NCBI GenBank assembly: GCA_902796535.1
Contig: CADBPL010000177.1
Location: forward strand, 1 to 15,369
Direction: 5' to 3'
Origin: Oscillospiraceae bacterium
Lineage (GTDB): Bacteria; Bacillota; Clostridia; Oscillospirales; Acutalibacteraceae
Length of the DNA: 15,369 bases
The notes under the pieces are model-generated. The model was not told the DNA's origin and made no database searches. It saw only the letters and a list, made by a program, of their open reading frames with translations. Numbering within the stretch: position 1 is the stretch's first letter; each line of letters begins with the position of its first letter. The translations under genes and the position numbers were made by a program. Positions 14,008-15,369 of this stretch are shown here, in pieces.

Positions 14008-15066
14008 ATGGAAAAAATTCGTGTCGGTATCATTGGAACGGGCGGCATCAGCCAGAGCCATACCGAAGGCTATCAGCGTATTCCCAACGTGGAACTCGTG
14101 GCCTGTTGTGATATCAATGAAGAAAAAGTCAAACAATATGCCGAAAAGTACGGCTTTGCCCGCTGGTATACCGATTGCCATGAAATGATGGCGAAGGAAG
14201 AATTGGACTGCGTGAGCGTTTGCACGTGGAATTCCGCGCACATGGAATGCACCATCGCCGCGCTTGACGGCGGCGCAAACGTCATTTGCGAAAAGCCCAT
14301 GGCCATGAACGCCGCGGAAGCGCAGAAGATGAAAGAAGCGGCTGACCGCAACGGCAAGCTCCTGCAAGTCGGTTTCGTGCGCCGCTTCGGGCTTGACGCC
14401 GATACCTTCTTCAAGTTCAAGAACGAAGGCATGGTGGGCGACGTTTATTATGCCAAAGCGCAGTATCTGCGCCGCAGCGGCTGCCCCGGCGGCTGGTTCA
14501 AGGATAAGGCGTTTTCCGGCGGCGGCCCGCTGATCGATCTGGGCGTTCACGTCATCGATCTGGCGCGTTATCTCGCCGGCAACCCCAAGCCCGTTGAGGC
14601 TTTCGGCGTGACTTATGACAACCTCGGCCCCAACCGCGCCGGCGGCGGTGAGATGGCGTGGAACGCCGACGACAGCGGCGAGCATCCGTATAACGTCGAG
14701 GATATGGTTTCGGCGCTGATCAAGTTTGACAACGGCTTTACCCTGCAGGTCGAGGCTTCCTTCAACCTCAACGTGCCGCGTGACGTGGGCTTTGTGACCA
14801 TGTTCGGCACCAAGGCGGGCGTGAACATTGCCGACCACGTCGAGCTTTACACCGACGCGGCGACGATGTTTGTGGATATCAAACCCACGGGCAACACCGG
14901 CTTCGATTTCCGCGGCGCGTTCAACGCCGAGATCGCCGGGTTTGTCGACGCAGCGATGAACGGCGCAGCCTGCCGCGCCAGCGCGGAGGACGGCGTGGAG
15001 CTGATGAAGATCATCGACGCCATCTACGAATCCGCCAAGGTGCGTCATTCTGTGGCGATCGACTGA
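14008..15066 (+). CDS. Gfo/Idh/MocA-family NAD(P)-dependent oxidoreductase
   Basis: A 352-residue cytoplasmic dehydrogenase of normal family length. The Rossmann nucleotide site is GIIGTGGIS at 7-15, with D35 of ACCDIN after the second strand favouring NAD. The catalytic Lys is K96 in the CEKPMAM motif. D177 and H181 in GGPLIDLGVHVID are the usual substrate and proton-transfer residues. GFVRRF (122-127) is also typical of sugar and inositol dehydrogenases. It oxidises or reduces a sugar, inositol or related ring hydroxyl; the exact substrate cannot be told. The start is ATG at 14008 with AGGTG 8 nt upstream. Only about 15 bp separate the preceding T-run from this ribosome binding site, and no promoter is evident there, so expression may depend on read-through from lipoprotein B. 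It converges with the acyl-CoA synthetase gene. Confidence 0.93.
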   Translation: MEKIRVGIIGTGGISQSHTEGYQRIPNVELVACCDINEEKVKQYAEKYGFARWYTDCHEMMAKEELDCVSVCTWNSAHMECTIAALDGGANVICEKPMAMNAAEAQKMKEAADRNGKLLQVGFVRRFGLDADTFFKFKNEGMVGDVYYAKAQYLRRSGCPGGWFKDKAFSGGGPLIDLGVHVIDLARYLAGNPKPVEAFGVTYDNLGPNRAGGGEMAWNADDSGEHPYNVEDMVSALIKFDNGFTLQVEASFNLNVPRDVGFVTMFGTKAGVNIADHVELYTDAATMFVDIKPTGNTGFDFRGAFNAEIAGFVDAAMNGAACRASAEDGVELMKIIDAIYESAKVRHSVAID

Positions 15067-15085
15067 ACAAAATAAAGTCATAAAA

Positions 15086-15122
15086 AATCCCCCATAGCTG
15101 TTCGGTTCAGCTATGGGGGATT
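15086..15122 (-). terminator. Shared terminator between convergent oxidoreductase and acyl-CoA synthetase genes
   Basis: A perfect 15-bp stem (AATCCCCCATAGCTG / CAGCTATGGGGGATT) closes a 7-nt loop TTCGGTT. On the minus strand it is followed by T residues, giving a strong terminator for the synthetase gene. On the plus strand the following CTTGTATCTTG is weaker, but the hairpin probably acts in both directions. Confidence 0.9.
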
Positions 15123-15133
15123 CTTGTATCTTG

Positions 15134-15369
15134 TTACTTGTCTTCACCGCGGATTACGCCGCGGCGGATCTTGCCGCTGATGGTCTTGGGCAGCTCTTCA
15201 ACAAATTCGACCACGCGGGGGTATTTGTAGGGCGCGGTACGCTCCTTGACGTAATTTTGAATTTCTTTCTTCAGTTCGTCTGTGCCGACGGTGCCCTTGG
15301 TGAGCACGATGGTCGCCTTGACCACCTGACCGCGGATCGGGTCGGGCACGCCCGTGATGGCGCATTCCA
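15134..15369 (-). CDS. Acyl-CoA/acetyl-CoA synthetase (AMP-forming), C-terminal part only
   Basis: The frame stays open to the right window edge, so only about the last 78 residues are present. They match the C-terminal lid domain of ANL-superfamily acyl-CoA synthetases, which activate a carboxylic acid with ATP and transfer it to CoA. Recognisable blocks are GVPDPIRGQVVKA, YVKERTAPYKYPR and ELPKTISGKIRR. The Lys in SGKIRR is the conserved adenylation-step lysine. The wording is closest to medium-chain/acetyl-type synthetases (ACSM-like), but the substrate pocket lies outside the window. The GTG that could serve as a start near 15349 is just an internal Val codon. It is followed by a strong terminator shared with the convergent gene. 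Confidence 0.9.
   Translation of the reverse strand, partial: ECAITGVPDPIRGQVVKATIVLTKGTVGTDELKKEIQNYVKERTAPYKYPRVVEFVEELPKTISGKIRRGVIRGEDK

Overview
The window looks like a chromosome segment from a moderately GC-rich member of the Clostridia, most likely an Oscillospiraceae/Ruminococcaceae-type gut or rumen anaerobe. The evidence is the combination of a BspA-type leucine-rich-repeat surface protein, an Amidase_6 protein, a Bacillus-type MazF, short Gram-positive lipoprotein signal peptides followed by Glu/Thr/Ala linkers, strong GGAG/AAGGAGG ribosome binding sites and clean sigma-A promoters. The genus is an inference. No tRNA, rRNA, CRISPR array, insertion sequence or phage gene was seen.

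Layout. (1) 1-2677, plus strand: the 3' part of a large secreted protein with LRR_5 repeats, a propeller-like region, a papain-like cysteine peptidase domain, a Big_2 domain and an aromatic C-terminal membrane tail. (2) 2753-4264, minus: a GPH-family sugar:cation symporter with its own promoter and terminator. (3) 11116 down to 4377, minus: a tightly packed operon of five genes. In order these are an uncharacterised cytoplasmic predicted enzyme (two propeller-like motifs plus an alpha/alpha-toroid-like region), a GH38 alpha-mannosidase, the bifunctional NAD(P)H-hydrate repair enzyme Nnr, a small lipoprotein, and a MazF-type endoribonuclease with no antitoxin. Neighbours overlap by 4 bp or are separated by 11-89 bp. 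A near-consensus promoter and a perfect 16-bp palindrome lie just upstream of the first gene, and a terminator follows mazF. (4) 11195-11776, minus: an Amidase_6 protein whose stop codon overlaps the -35 box of the operon promoter. (5) 11892-13923, plus: two paralogous lipoproteins in tandem, each with its own promoter and terminator. The second promoter is a perfect TTGACA-N17-TATAAT. (6) 14008-15066, plus: a Gfo/Idh/MocA oxidoreductase. (7) 15134 to the window end, minus: the C-terminus of an acyl-CoA synthetase.

How they may work together. The symporter, GH38 mannosidase, toroid protein and Gfo/Idh/MocA dehydrogenase suggest import and cytoplasmic processing of a small mannose-containing or related glycoside. 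The unusual feature is that this sugar module is translationally coupled, by a GTGA overlap, to a metabolite-repair enzyme and, further down, to an RNase toxin. The most interesting leads are the uncharacterised toroid family, the operator-like palindrome, the tail-end orphan mazF, and the twin lipoproteins with a consensus promoter.
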